NCBI GenBank assembly: GCA_008638375.1
Contig: CM018047.1
Location: 51,902,679 to 51,966,678 of the forward strand
Origin: Nyssa sinensis
Lineage: Eukaryota > Streptophyta > Magnoliopsida > Cornales > Nyssaceae
DNA length: 64,000 bases
Reading direction: 5' to 3'
A program made the position numbers and the translations under genes. Below the pieces are notes generated by a model. That model worked only from the letters and a program-made list of their open reading frames with translations, did not search any database and was not told where the DNA came from. Below, piece after piece: positions 13,202 through 24,631 of this stretch (its first letter is position 1; each line of letters opens with the position of its first letter).

Positions 13202-14815
13202 AATGAAATGATTTATTATGTGAGTAGAAAAGGGAAAATATAAATTTACTTTAAAAATTAAAATCAAAACAGGTAATCACCAATTCTTTAATCAATAACC
13301 TCCGTATACTCACACTTTTGAAAGAATAGTAAAATGGGCTTTAAGCCCCTCCCTCTCCATCCCTCTTATTTCCTCATTTTAAAATCAATCATAAAATAAA
13401 CTCTTCTTTCTTCTCTTTTTTTCTTTTTCTTTCAACTACCTCAAACCAAGCGGATTGGAAAATTTCCTTTTCGACCACCGAGAAATCAAAATAACTTTTT
13501 CATATCTCATTTAAAAGTAAGAGGACAAGGAAGAAAAAAGATTAAAGAGCTTGTGATTACCCATTTTGCCTCTATTTTTTAAAATAAGTAAATTTCTATT
13601 TTATCCTTTCTACTCATGTGATTAAACATTCTATTCCTTTTCATTATCTCCTCCTCTATCTTTTGCATACAAGATGGAGGATTACACTCTCCTCTCTCCT
13701 CCCCTCATTAGTTATACAAAGATAAAAGAAGGATTACACTCCCCTCTGTTCTCCCTCATAATTAATACTCTCCTCACCTCTCCCCTCCCTCCACCTATGC
13801 AAATAAATTGTAACACAATGCTTTGATAAGAAAACAGAAAAGGAGAAGAGATGAGAAAAAAGAATAATCCATCTTTTACATTTGGATAACTAATGAGGAA
13901 AAACAAAAAAAAAAAAAATAATATAATTCTCTCAACTTGCTTGGAAAAGATTAGAGAGCAAAAAAAACAAAAGAATGGAATGATTTATTATGTGAGGAAA
14001 AAAGGTAAAATAGAAATTCACTTTAAAAATAGGATCAAAACAGGTAATCACTAACTTTCTAATTCTTTTCCTTCATCTCCTCCCACTTTTGAAAAAAAAA
14101 AAAAAATAGTAAAATAGATTGTAAGCCCCTCCCTCTCCTTTCCTTCCTTTCCTTAATTTTAAACCAATAAAGAAATAAGTTCTCCTTCCTTCTCTCTTTT
14201 TCTTTTTTTTTTTTCAAATCCCACAAACAGATTGCGAGTTTCTCCATTTTAATAAAAATAAACAATTTCCATTTCTCTCATAAGCATGTGGAGACCACTC
14301 TCAGCATGTGTAAAAATATTATAATTTTAAACAATGGAGTCCACATGCTTGTGAGAGAAATGGAGGTAATCCTTTTCTATTGATATGGAGACACCCCCAA
14401 CTTCCCCTCAAACCAAGTGGATTGTAAAGTTTCCTTTTCAAATGCCAAGAAAAAAAAATCATAGTAACATTTTCATATCTCAAAGTTTAACCGTTCGTTT
14501 GGATGGAGAGATTTAGAGAAAAAAGAAAAGATTGAAATGGAGTAATAAACAAATATCTCGTTTGAATTTCTAAGTAGGAGAAAAAAGAAAAGATTTGGAG
14601 AGAAAGATGGAGCACTTCATCAAAATTGAAGAGAGTGAAATGAAACTTTTTAATTACTTTTTTTAAATACTAAATATACCCTTAAATGTTTGGGTTAAAA
14701 ATTAAGGTTTTTGTGATAAGATGTATTTAAATGTCAAATAATTTATATACTTTTTTTTTTTTTTTTCTCATACTAACTATTCAAATAAGAAATAGTTATT
14801 TTCTTTTTTATTTCT

Positions 14816-14848
<33 letters not shown>

Positions 14849-15814
14849 AAACAAGCTGAAAACGAGCATTTCTTCTTCTTTTCTTCTATTTTAAGTTATT
14901 CTTTCTTTTCTTTTGTCTCCAAAGTTTTAGACAAGTCACAGAGTTGGAAAAAAAAGAAATAACTTTAAATGTAAGAGGAAAGAAAAGAAAATAAATGAAA
15001 AGAAAGTTACTTTGTTTGTGTTTAAATATTCGGGAGAGAAAAAAAAGAAAAAAAAATATTATGTATTATTTGAATTTTTATAGGAGGGAAAAGAAAAAAT
15101 ATACATACATATAAACTATTTGACAATTATACTTCTTTTATTATAATAATTTTAAATTTAAATATAATATATATATATATACCCATTTAAAAATATATTT
15201 ATCATTTTAAAAACTCATTAAATCAATTTTTTTCTTTCAAAATGTTTAATCAAGGTTTCTTGCTTCTCCAAATTTCTCTTAATTTCTTTTCATTCATAAA
15301 TATTTAAGCAAAAGATTTTGCCCCTGAATCTTTTATTTTCTCTCTTCCTTCAAACAGAATTTAAATTTTTATTTAACGCCAAAGGGAGAGCTTAGAGTAA
15401 ATAAACTAACAAGAGTTAATGTCGACTCACTGCTTCGACAACGGCGTCGTAGAAGCGAATGTCATCGTCCTTGAAGGCTAAAGAGTCTATGAAAGATGCA
15501 CAGACCGTCCTGCCTTCCATGACTTCCAAGCACTGGCTGTCCTGTAACTGGGCCGAAATGGGCCGAAACTTCTGAACAAACTGGTGGACGGCTTCAAGAG
15601 TCTGGAAATCGCCTGCTTTGTATATCTCGTCGCACGCTTCGGGGAAGGTCCAGAACTTCACGGTGAGTGTGTCGTCGTTGAGAACCACTCGGACGCTGTA
15701 CCAAGCGTCGTCTTCCGAACACCGAAACTCCAGGTCGTACGCCGAATCGTCGGTCGACACATCGCCTGAATGCGTCATTTTCGGATGTCGGTGGTGTAGC
15801 TGTGATCGTTTCAT
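390..15814 (-). CDS. SAWADEE-domain protein, 6 coding exons, 450 aa
   Basis: Coding exons on the minus strand, in order: 15431-15814, 4966-5289, 4772-4820, 4346-4664, 1052-1130, 390-587. All junctions keep frame, giving 1353 nt with stop. Residues about 20-190 form a SAWADEE domain (tandem Tudor-like histone-reader fold). Its first half (EDDAWYSVRV through FYDAVVEA) is in exon 1 and its second half (ECLCSFVLLWQHGP, ADICLIQ) in exon 2; each half alone would be an incomplete domain. SAWADEE proteins read histone H3 methylation and include the RNA-directed DNA methylation factors SHH1/SHH2. No homeodomain is visible here, so this belongs to the group without one. The C-terminal half (HHFILIENLEK, MSSRGRPWFIKEK, then a basic stretch with RTAKRLRDLF and HKRLAMEEKK) is unrecognised. 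Intron 1 is about 10.1 kb and full of transposons; intron 2 has a GC donor. Exon structure is inferred without transcript data. A possible splice donor in the 3' UTR lies near 344. Confidence 0.82.
1131..4345 (-). other. intron 4 of the SAWADEE gene
   Basis: A 3.2 kb intron between the 319-nt and 79-nt exons. The donor at its upper end reads AAG|GTATGC and the acceptor at its lower end CTGCAG|G on the minus strand. It holds a CT microsatellite (1667-1689) and AT-rich sequence. No exon was found in it that keeps the frame. Confidence 0.65.
3185..3262 (-). repeat. tRNA-related SINE-like fragment
   Basis: On the minus strand it reads gacctagctcagttggtag, which fits a tRNA 5' end with the polymerase III A box. 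No B box or acceptor stem follows in tRNA spacing, so it is not a tRNA gene. It is probably the head of a tRNA-derived repeat. Confidence 0.3.
5465..5530. repeat. 2 x 33-bp tandem repeat at the Copia LTR edge
   Basis: Units 5465-5497 and 5498-5530 differ at one position. The second unit runs directly into the Copia LTR, so the true LTR edge and target-site duplication on this side are blurred. Confidence 0.85.
5520..5740 (-). repeat. Copia 3' LTR (worn)
   Basis: Aligns with 10348-10442 plus 10756-10835: shared words include gagaagcacaatatgtaaa, gttgatcttcca and gagaaataataaac. The 5' TG end is altered by the 33-bp tandem repeat. Confidence 0.7.
6261..6570. repeat. exact 155-bp tandem duplication
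   Basis: Unit 6261-6415 is repeated at 6416-6570 with no difference that I can see. It lies in the reverse transcriptase part of the Copia pseudogene. The identity implies a recent duplication in an otherwise old element, or an assembly artefact. Confidence 0.9.
7648..8040. repeat. about 195-bp tandem duplication, diverged
   Basis: Units start at 7648 and 7843. Both encode the same integrase segment around RLIKCVFLGY and TQKGYWCYDPVSC. They differ at roughly one base in ten, so this duplication is older than the 155-bp one. Confidence 0.85.
10348..10835 (-). repeat. Copia 5' LTR interrupted by a TRIM
   Basis: LTR sequence occupies 10348-10442 and 10756-10835. It begins TGTTAGAGAAGC and ends CTCTGACA on the plus strand, giving TG...CA ends. 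The insert and one copy of its target-site duplication occupy 10443-10755. Confidence 0.75.
10443..10750 (-). mobile_element. TRIM (terminal-repeat retrotransposon in miniature), nested
   Basis: Two 74-bp direct terminal repeats, 10443-10516 and 10677-10750, flank about 160 bp of non-coding sequence. Read on the minus strand, the first repeat is followed by tggtaagagagc, a slightly changed primer-binding site for initiator methionine tRNA, and the second is preceded by a purine tract (aagggggag). The element is bounded by the exact 5-bp target duplication CCAAC (10438-10442 and 10751-10755). It sits inside the Copia LTR, so it inserted later. It codes for nothing and would have depended on enzymes supplied by other elements. 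Confidence 0.9.
11923..11964. repeat. T21 followed directly by G21
   Basis: Twenty-one T (11923-11943) then twenty-one G (11944-11964). The G run could form G-quadruplex DNA. Runs of this kind are also prone to sequencing and assembly error. Confidence 0.95.
13161..13198. repeat. (GA)19 microsatellite
   Basis: Pure GA repeat inside one of the diverged tandem units; the other units carry a shorter purine tract at the same place. Confidence 0.95.
14269..14363. repeat. small inverted repeat (foldback)
   Basis: Arms 14269-14294 and 14336-14363 (ccatttctctca-taagcatgtgg against its reverse complement) pair over about 26 bp with one or two mismatches around a loop of about 40 nt. Confidence 0.75.
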
Positions 15815-17340
15815 ATCTCTTTTCCGGCAGTGTGTATATTGTATTTATTTTTTATTTTTTTAAATTATACTCATTCTTTTATCAGTATTTATTTTAAGAG
15901 TTTTATTTTAAAAGGTAACGTATTTTTAAGTAATAAATTTTTAAAATTATTTTTTATTACACTTAATGTGAATATGATTTACAATTAATTAAATGAGGTC
16001 AATATAAAAAATTTTAATTGTTTCAAAATAATAAAACAACACTTCTAAAAAAGTTAGAATACTGAAAAGGGACTATCATTTTGAAAGGGAGAGAGTACTA
16101 ATTTTTTTTAAAATTTATACGTTAATTTTTTTAAAATTATATTAATTTTTATTTTATTTAAAAATATACATATATTTTTTTGTTAATTTCTTTTAAAATG
16201 ATAAAATTATTTTATTTATTTATTTTTAATTTTAATTATTTTTTTCAATTTCAAAAATAAATATTAAGAAAAATCTTAAATATTTTATATAAAATAAAAA
16301 TAAATTATTAATCTTAAATTATTTTGAAATAAAAAATTAAAATAAATTAATCAAAATTTAAAAAATATAAAAATAAATAAATAACAAAGAAAATTTTATT
16401 AATTTAAAAAATAAATTGATAAGAGATAATATTAATATATTTTTAAATAAAAACAAATTAGATCAGTATAATTTCTTTTTCTTTGTACATAGATATTATT
16501 TTATTAATTTTTTTCATTTCGTCAAGCAAGTAGATGCATCCCTTAAAAGAGATATCTTCAGACAATTGAGATTCAATATGTGTAATACGTGAGATTAGAG
16601 CCACTCCAAAGCCCCTGTCATTTAATTAGTCAATTTTTAAATTTAGTATTGAGGTAAAAAAATATTTTTTAATAATATGTTATTTGGTTTATTAAAATAA
16701 AATAATGTCATTTTAAATGTCATATTTGATGTTAAAATTAATTAATATCATTTTATAAAATTCTTGAAATATAATTTACATATATTAAACAAATATAAAA
16801 TTCATACCACTTTATCAAGCAAATGTCAAACAAAAGTGAGATACAAACTTATCAAAAAAAAATAAAGAAAAAATACTAAAAAATTCTTAAAATAATTTTT
16901 CAATCCTAAAAGTTTATGATATATTTTTTTTATTTAAAAGATCAAAAAACAATTTTAATATAAAAAGTCTAATTATTAACTTTCATCTTAACACCGTTAA
17001 AAAATATTATTGATTAAACCAAAATAACCTTAAAAATACATTTTAAAAAAGACTAAATAATAAATACAATAAATTCTTCAATCCAAAAAAACATAACATT
17101 TTTTTATTTATTTAGAATGCCTAAAAAATAAATTTTTACTTTATAAAATGTCATTTCTTTTTGGAATTGAAAATTTTATTTTATATATTTTTTTAAAATG
17201 TATTTAGAAAGTCATTTTAATATAATCAGTAATATTTTTTTAACGGTGTTAAAATGAAAGTTAACAATTAAACATTTTGTATTAAATTTTTTTTTTTTTT
17301 TGACTTTTTAGATAGAGGATTGAAAAAAAAAGACCGGGAA
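15815..17340. other. AT-rich spacer upstream of the SAWADEE gene
   Basis: No coding signal. The first 60 bases hold the probable core promoter and short leader of the SAWADEE gene on the minus strand (an AAATAAATACAATATAC stretch lies about 25-40 bases above the ATG), without a clear TATA box. The rest is long A/T runs; 16600-16780 resembles 25300-25420 and may be a MITE remnant. Confidence 0.5.
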
Positions 17341-18190
17341 ATGGCCATCACCCAGCAACACGCAGTCAACCAACCCCAAAAACAAAACCATAACAATGAT
17401 TCATCTAAGCAACATCATCATTCCAAAAAATCTACTGAGACGACTTTGGAGGCTGCTACTCGTTGAATGAAAAAAGAGAGAACCAACAGAAAAGCATTAA
17501 GGAGGAGAAAAGTTGGATTGAAGAACACCGACCATCAGAGAGGGAGGATCTTCTAACAACACAACAACCGAATCAATATGCCTGGATTGTATATGAGCAC
17601 TCTAAATCGTTGTGAGACAACACTTGGACAGAGTGGAGTGCACTGACTTCAGTCATGTCCTTCTAGTCCTGTTATAATGGACAACACATCAACGTATACT
17701 ATCTATGTGAACAACAACAACCAATTAGAATAAAGAAGGGTATCAGCAGAATTAAAAGAATAGGACTGAAATCTGCCCACAACATTGGTAGATGGAACAG
17801 AAAAGACCAATGGTTCCAACATCCAATATAACTATTTAAACAGGAACAGTGAATCCTCGTCCTGCTAGACCACTTGGCTCATGAACCACAGGCGATCAGT
17901 GCCGGAAAGACCCGGTTGCTTTTCAATTCAAAATCAAATGAACATTTTTGGAGAAGTAACCCCATGCTTAGCATGCAAAACAACCAGGTCCTCAGTAAAC
18001 CAAGACATGATTGTCCTCACATGTCAGTTAGGGCATGCCTGTGATCCCCCAATTCTGCCCACACATGCCTACCGGAGTTTGGTGGCCAGTCATCATATCA
18101 TCAACAGACTTGAATTCCCACGAGGCTTCAAGTAGGATTCATCACACATGAATTTGTTCTAGTTCACTCTTCAAGGTAAAATTTTAAAGA
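17341..18190. other. unassigned block of higher GC content
   Basis: About 850 bp distinctly richer in G and C than its AT-rich left flank. Short open frames (for example 17881-18135, plus) match nothing I recognise and lack splice support. It lies 3' of the indole-3-glycerol phosphate synthase gene and could be part of its 3' UTR, a retroelement fragment or a non-coding transcript. Confidence 0.4.
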
Positions 18191-18388
18191 TAAGCATTTT
18201 ACTGATACAACAATCTTTTTGCAGCACACTTTAGTTTCAAAAATGTAAAATAACTAAAACCGAATTGAAGTTGTTACAAGAAACAATACGGGATTACAAA
18301 ATTGCAATAGAACTTGAGCGCCAGGTCGGCTTGGTTTTCATGGTTACCACTTGGAGCAAAGGGATCTATCAAAGATCCCCGTTGGAAC

Positions 18389-19294
18389 TTAAAAAGAAAT
18401 ATCTTTGCCAAAAAGTCCAGTTATTCCCTTTGTTGGATCACTCTGTTTCACAATTGACTCTCCAACCAAAACCTGCAAGGGTGCAAAAAATGTTCCCAAT
18501 CTAATCAGCAAAAGTATATATACAATTACTGATAAATGTAACTCAGGCAGCACAAAAAAAAAAATTACCCATTCAAAATTTTATTATATTGAAACATAAT
18601 ATCAATGTAGCCATGCAATCAAGAGCCTTAATTCTAAGGTGTTTGGTGCAATATGGACAAATGAGTTAACCCATATCATCTTGACTTAGTTTGCTTCCTC
18701 TGGCCTATAACAAAAACCCAGGCAAGTTTTAGTCTTATCCTAACTAGGTAAAATCTTCTTCATATGGAAACCTAACTGGCTAACTTTAGATCAAGAAAAT
18801 AAAACATATACCAAGCAGTACGACACAACATTATGCAAACTGCAAATGACTACACTCATATGCATGAACATAAGCGGTACACACAAGAGTAGTGCAAAAG
18901 CAGCAAAACCCCAAATGACTGCATTCGAATGTGTGGACCATATTTCCATCTCAATCAAGGGATGCCCGTAAAGAGAGAGAGAGAAAAGAAAACAGAAGGG
19001 GAGAGGGGTAGCGATCAACATAAGTTTGAGCTAAAAAAAACACACGGATGGTCTAATTACTGAAATTGCTCGTCTCAAAACAGCCATATTGTATTCTCAA
19101 GATGAACTGAATAAATCCACTTAGAAATTAGATACTCATTAAGTTGTGTGAATCAAAGAATTTGCAGGGCTTACAGCTTTAACACCGGCTTGTTGCACAT
19201 AAGCAATATCAGCAGGAGTGAAGAGCCCAGATTCTCCAACCACCTAAAGAGTTAATAAAAAGAGAAATGACAAGATCAGAGTTCATTAGAACCA

Positions 19295-19328
<34 letters not shown>

Positions 19329-22300
19329 AGTTCCACCACAAGAAAAACTAACATCTACAAAATAAGGTATAAGATTTAGTAGAAGTGTGATGCAGGTAAT
19401 AATAGGTCACCTACAATTATGTCTTTTTGACGAATCATTTCCCCACGCTCTCCTTCAAGAAGCTTCTTTGTATTACTAATATCAACTTCAAATGTTCCTT
19501 CAGACGAGCAAAATAAAACTTGTTGGCAACAATTTAAGAAGAACAGATACGGACATGGGACACGGATACGATACGACACAACATAAACACGAACATGCAA
19601 ACAAATTATTTCTCAAAAAAATAGGACACGGACATGTCAGAAATATATTGGATATATAAATTTTTTTATATGATCGTATAATAAAAATCTAACATTATTT
19701 CAATTAAAATTGGCACAAAACACACAAATCACAAGAAGATTATTAAGACATTAAAATAACAAAACCATTAAATAAAAATTCAAGAACTTCAATTACTAAT
19801 CAACATTCATAATTCAAGTTTCAAAACAAATTTATTAACTATTATATAGAACAAATATATATATATATATATGTGTGTGTGTATCTATCTATCTATCTAT
19901 ATATATATATAAAACCAAAAATAGAACTAAGGAGGAGAGGAGAAAAATAAGAAAAATCCAAAAAATAAAGAAGAAAAAAAATTAGAAAATGTGTCAATAA
20001 TGTGTCCGGAACATTTCTGAAAAGTGTCCGAGAGTGTTAGTGTCTGACACGTGTCTAACAAGGACACGTGAACCAAAATAAAATGTCCATGCTTCATAGG
20101 CAACAATATTTACGATGATTGAAACATGCTTGGTGATGAATGAAGGTATAATGCTGTTATTTTCCCTGTATGCATGGCTACATCCTAAACATCCCTCAAA
20201 GGAGAATTAGTCTTTTAACCCCACCCTCTCCAAAGAAGGCATGTCTAATCAACGTCACTGAACCAACCCCCTGATTAGTATCAGTCTCTCTGTATATTAC
20301 TGGGCAAAGAAAATAAAATAATTTTAGACAACTACGTATGGAGTGACTCTCGAATATAACAGTGCTCTTCAGACAGCAGTACCATTAAGACAGGACGCGT
20401 TCAAAAAGAGTGACAATGAAAAAAAATGGGAAAGCTATCCAACCAAAGGTTCCAACAACTAGGATCCCAGGAAGCACATCTTCCACCATCTTATGCTAGC
20501 AGATGATGCGAATGCATTGTAAAATATATCCAAAGCACGAACTTCAACCAATTTAAAGTTAAGATATAAAAATATATAGAAGAACTGAGGAGATACAACC
20601 AATCATACAAGTAGGAAACACAACTATAATTTCATGAATGTCTTTTATAAAAATTGAGAAAGTACCAAGATCACGGTTGTTGATGCCAATGAGTTCAATA
20701 CCATCTATTCCAAGAACACGATCCATTTCCCTCTCGTCGTGTACCTAGAAGGATAAAGAAAATAAAAGCAACAACAAAGCAGTTACAACCCAGATGGTGC
20801 TTAATTTCTTAGATTGACGCAGAGAGGAAAACTAAAGAATATTTCATGCATCAAAAAAAAAAAAATTCAACCCCTTCATGAGTGCAAAAATATGGCAAAT
20901 TTGATTAACTTGTTCTAGAACAAGATTAAGAAATGGCCAAAAGTAAATTTAAATAAATTAAAATTTTCACTTCGAAAAACATAAAGATAAATGGCATGCC
21001 TTTGCAAAAGTTCATCTTTGTCATTAGTAACTATTCTGGTATAAACAAAACATAAATTTTAAAATCAGTCGCCAAAGGGCAACTTTGTCAAGATCCTGAA
21101 TTTAAGTAATTAAAAAGAAAAAAAGGTCGCTGGTATATGCACAGAAAAAGTTCATATTCAAGACCAGTAAAAGAGTTAAAAATTAAACCATAGGTTTTTA
21201 AACTCTTTAACAAAATAATCTTTTTTTTTTTTTTAATAACTCGGTATTCAACCCTTCGGGTCGACTAATCCAGGGAGACCAATCCCACCATCTACTAGCA
21301 GGGGACCCGACTAAAGCCCCATATGGACTAGTCCCAAGAGAAAGTGGCATCCGCAGAATTTCGACCTGGCGACCTTGAAGGACAAGCCCCTTAATTGTTG
21401 TCTAGTGTCTACCGCCCATTTGGCCACTCCCTTGGGGTTTCTAACAAAATAATCATGTTTGATGCAATTAAACCAACAGTGAACAACAATGAAGAAAGCA
21501 CCATTCAAACCTCAACGAGTGCTGCCAACCCAAGCATCTTGCAAATTTGGGTCATATATCTGATGTCAAGATCCGGCAAAACAGCAGCAATTAACAGAAT
21601 TGCATCTGCACCTTTACTTCGAGCATAGTATATTTGCCATGCATCTATAATGAATTCTTTGCATAATAGAGGGCACTGTGCACTTGGTCATGTTAGAAGC
21701 ACAAATTAAGAGAACCATTACAAAAAAGCATTTAACTATTTGAAAAACAGACCTTTATTCCAGCACTCCGTATGGCCTCCAAATTTTCAAAGCTTCCCTT
21801 AATTGGTAAATGCACAAGGAAGTTAGCAATACAAAAATAATTCCTGCCAACTTCCCACACAATTTCATAAATCCTGGTAGCAGTGAAGTCATCAGAGCAC
21901 AAAACTAAAATGTTTACCTGAAAATACTTCTCATCTGTTAAAACACTGAGGCATGCTGCTCCACCCTTCTCATAAGCTCGAGCAATTTCAACCTGTCATA
22001 AGGAACATTGAGAATGCCGGTTCATTTCTTGTTTGATGCTTTTTTGGCCAAGGGACAAGAATACTATATGCTCGTTTGGATGAATGGTGAAAAAGTATGG
22101 TTTGAGAAAAGTGTGATTCGAGAAAGTGCAATTTGAGTTAAAGTTGTGAATGTTTAGATAAATGTATTTGAAATGGGCTTAAATGAATGCAGTATTTGGA
22201 AGAGCTGTTAAAAGTGTCGAATATGTTATATAGATAAAAAAAAATTGGCATTTCCGAAAAGAAAGTTTGGAAAAAGCTCATCACTGGCACTTTTTCGAAA

Positions 22301-24582
22301 AAGGCGTTTGGACTTAGAAACACCCAAACAGGCGTTTCGCAAAAGTCAAAATAAACATTCAAATATAAAAAAAGTACAATTTGGACTCCGAAACGCCCAT
22401 TTTGGATACGCCGCCACCCATCCAAACATGCCTTACGATTGATCACAGGAAGCAGTAAATAAAGAAACAATCTTGCCAAAAGGTAATAGGATCCAGCCAT
22501 TGTCTATATATTCAGGTATTGCATCTAACATAAAAGTCCTAGACTAATATCACTATTTGTCCATGAATCACAGAAGTGAATGATTTTATCTATCCATCAG
22601 ATCATTGTTTATTGAAAGAATTTTGAAGTGGAGCTCTCGATTTTGTTCATCCCTCACCGTAAGAGCAATGCTTTAATGCTCATGTCTCTGTACCCATCTG
22701 GTGCCCACTAGCAGGTTCCATCCCCTATGAGAGGATAGGCACCAGGTAGGCCTAGAGACATGGGCATTAAAACATTATTCTCACCGTAATAATATCTTGG
22801 GGTTTGAAGCAATAACTTGGTATGGAAAAATAAGATATTTAAATTGATTCCCTCGTTTCAATACACGTTCACTGAATGTTTGTTCCATAAAAAATACAGA
22901 GTGGAGGCAGTCCGTCAATTATGTTTAAATATACTAGCAACTAGTAATGATTGAACTTTAAGCAGGGGAATTTAGATAAAATGTATATCTCAAAGTATCC
23001 TTTCAATCTCTCAACCAAAAACTGGGCATTCTTGTCATTATTAGAAATCAGAAGAGTTATAATGGAGTACAAGGTACCAAAAACAACTTCCAATGCTTCA
23101 TTGGGCAAGATGTTTATCAGCCCCAAGTAATAGAGGAACACATGAGTTCTTGTCATTTTTTTCAAGAACATATTGAGAAAATAGAGCAACATGTGAGAAA
23201 AAACAATTTCACTCTTCTACCAATCTTATAAACAAGACTCAAAGAACTAGTACATTAGAATGTTTTTACATAGGGGTTCTCTTTTTTTTTTTCCCCCACA
23301 ATAAAGTTATGAAAATAGTCTTCAGGAAGTCTCAATATTGTGCCTAATATGACAATCAAAATGTAATTTGAGCATTAAATGTTGGAAGAAGAAGAAATGT
23401 AACCTTACCGGATCAAAATTTTCTCTTAAAACTCCTCTACTTGGAGAAGCCTTTTTCACTTCAGCAATTAATCCAGGTAATCCAGTTCGTAAATTTGCTT
23501 CCCTAAGAGCTCCAATAAAATCTCTAGCAGGAGGAGCATTCTCAAGTGCTTTCTTCAGCACAGACAGAGGTCTTCTCTCTTTCCTCTGAAAATTAAACTA
23601 CGTAAGTATTGGGGCAATACATTTTTTTAATCAGGAAGGTATAAATTTGTATAAATGGCACTCGCGAACCTCTGATGCATCAATGTTGGAGCGGGCAATA
23701 CATCAATGAATAAAAAATAATTAAAAAAAAAAACCATATTCAAAAATCAACAGAGTACCTGTGAGACTTCCACATCCTTATTCCATACAATTTCCTCTAG
23801 TATGTTACAAGGAGTGTTTCCTTCATTCTGTAAAGGGAACTCAAAAGGGCCCACATAATGCAAAGGAGGTCCTGTTGGCGGCCGTCTCCTGATTCTTATG
23901 CCCTGGCTAGCAGCTATTTCATCTTGCAACCTTGCCACTTCCCACTCCTTGATTTTGAGAGCATCTCCTTCAGAATCACCAACTGTGGAAAGCGTTGCTG
24001 ATCCATCCTTTGAGTCAGACTACAAAAGAAAATCAGAATATATTTTAATCCAGTAGCAAGAACAATTACGGTAAATAACAGTTGCTCGTCGTCTCTTTAT
24101 CCAGTACCCTACATGTAGCAATGCTTTTACATTTCCAACTGAAATTATCTTTCAATGTTTGGAACAACTTCTAAACATGCTTGGATCTGTAAAGAATTTG
24201 TGAATTTTTCATGGGATATTGCTTCAAATCTTGAAGGACGAAATTGATTGAGTAAAAGAGATGATGAACTCTTCAATCTACTGATCCATCCTTCAGAAAG
24301 CCAAAAATCCGAATCTCATTTTTAAAACTTTAACAAATTCATCTCAAACACAAGTTGCCAAACAATCCAACCTTTTTACAAACATTTGACTTTGGGAAAG
24401 TTCATTTTCACTATACACTTGCATTGAACTTTCACCCATGCGTTTTAAGTATAGTTCCAATAAAAGATATATTATCAAATAATGTTTTTCAAGCTTGTAA
24501 CCCATCAAATTTTTTACCATTAAATTTCCTTTACCGTCAAAAATCCTAAAATGCAAAACCCACAGAAAAAGTGCGACGCACG

Positions 24583-24631
<49 letters not shown>

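Larger units (their letters stand above)
11210..14500. repeat. block of diverged about 0.7-0.8 kb tandem repeats
   Basis: At least three units recur, with landmark words near 12296, 13009 and 13817 (variants of atgcttggataag), each followed by gaatgaaatgatttattatgtgag, then aggatcaaaacaggtaatcac, then aaatagtaaaatgggctttaag. A partial unit precedes them from about 12110. Units differ in length and contain runs of A, T and GA. No coding potential is seen. This is the upstream third of SAWADEE intron 1. Confidence 0.75.

Noticed and set aside
15416..15814. Complete 132-aa SAWADEE protein encoded by a single exon
   Set aside because: The domain would be cut in half. A good donor (GTGAGT) lies four codons before the stop and the missing half follows in frame at 5289.
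17881..18135. 84-aa open frame on the plus strand
   Set aside because: No family resemblance, no splice or promoter support, short enough for chance.
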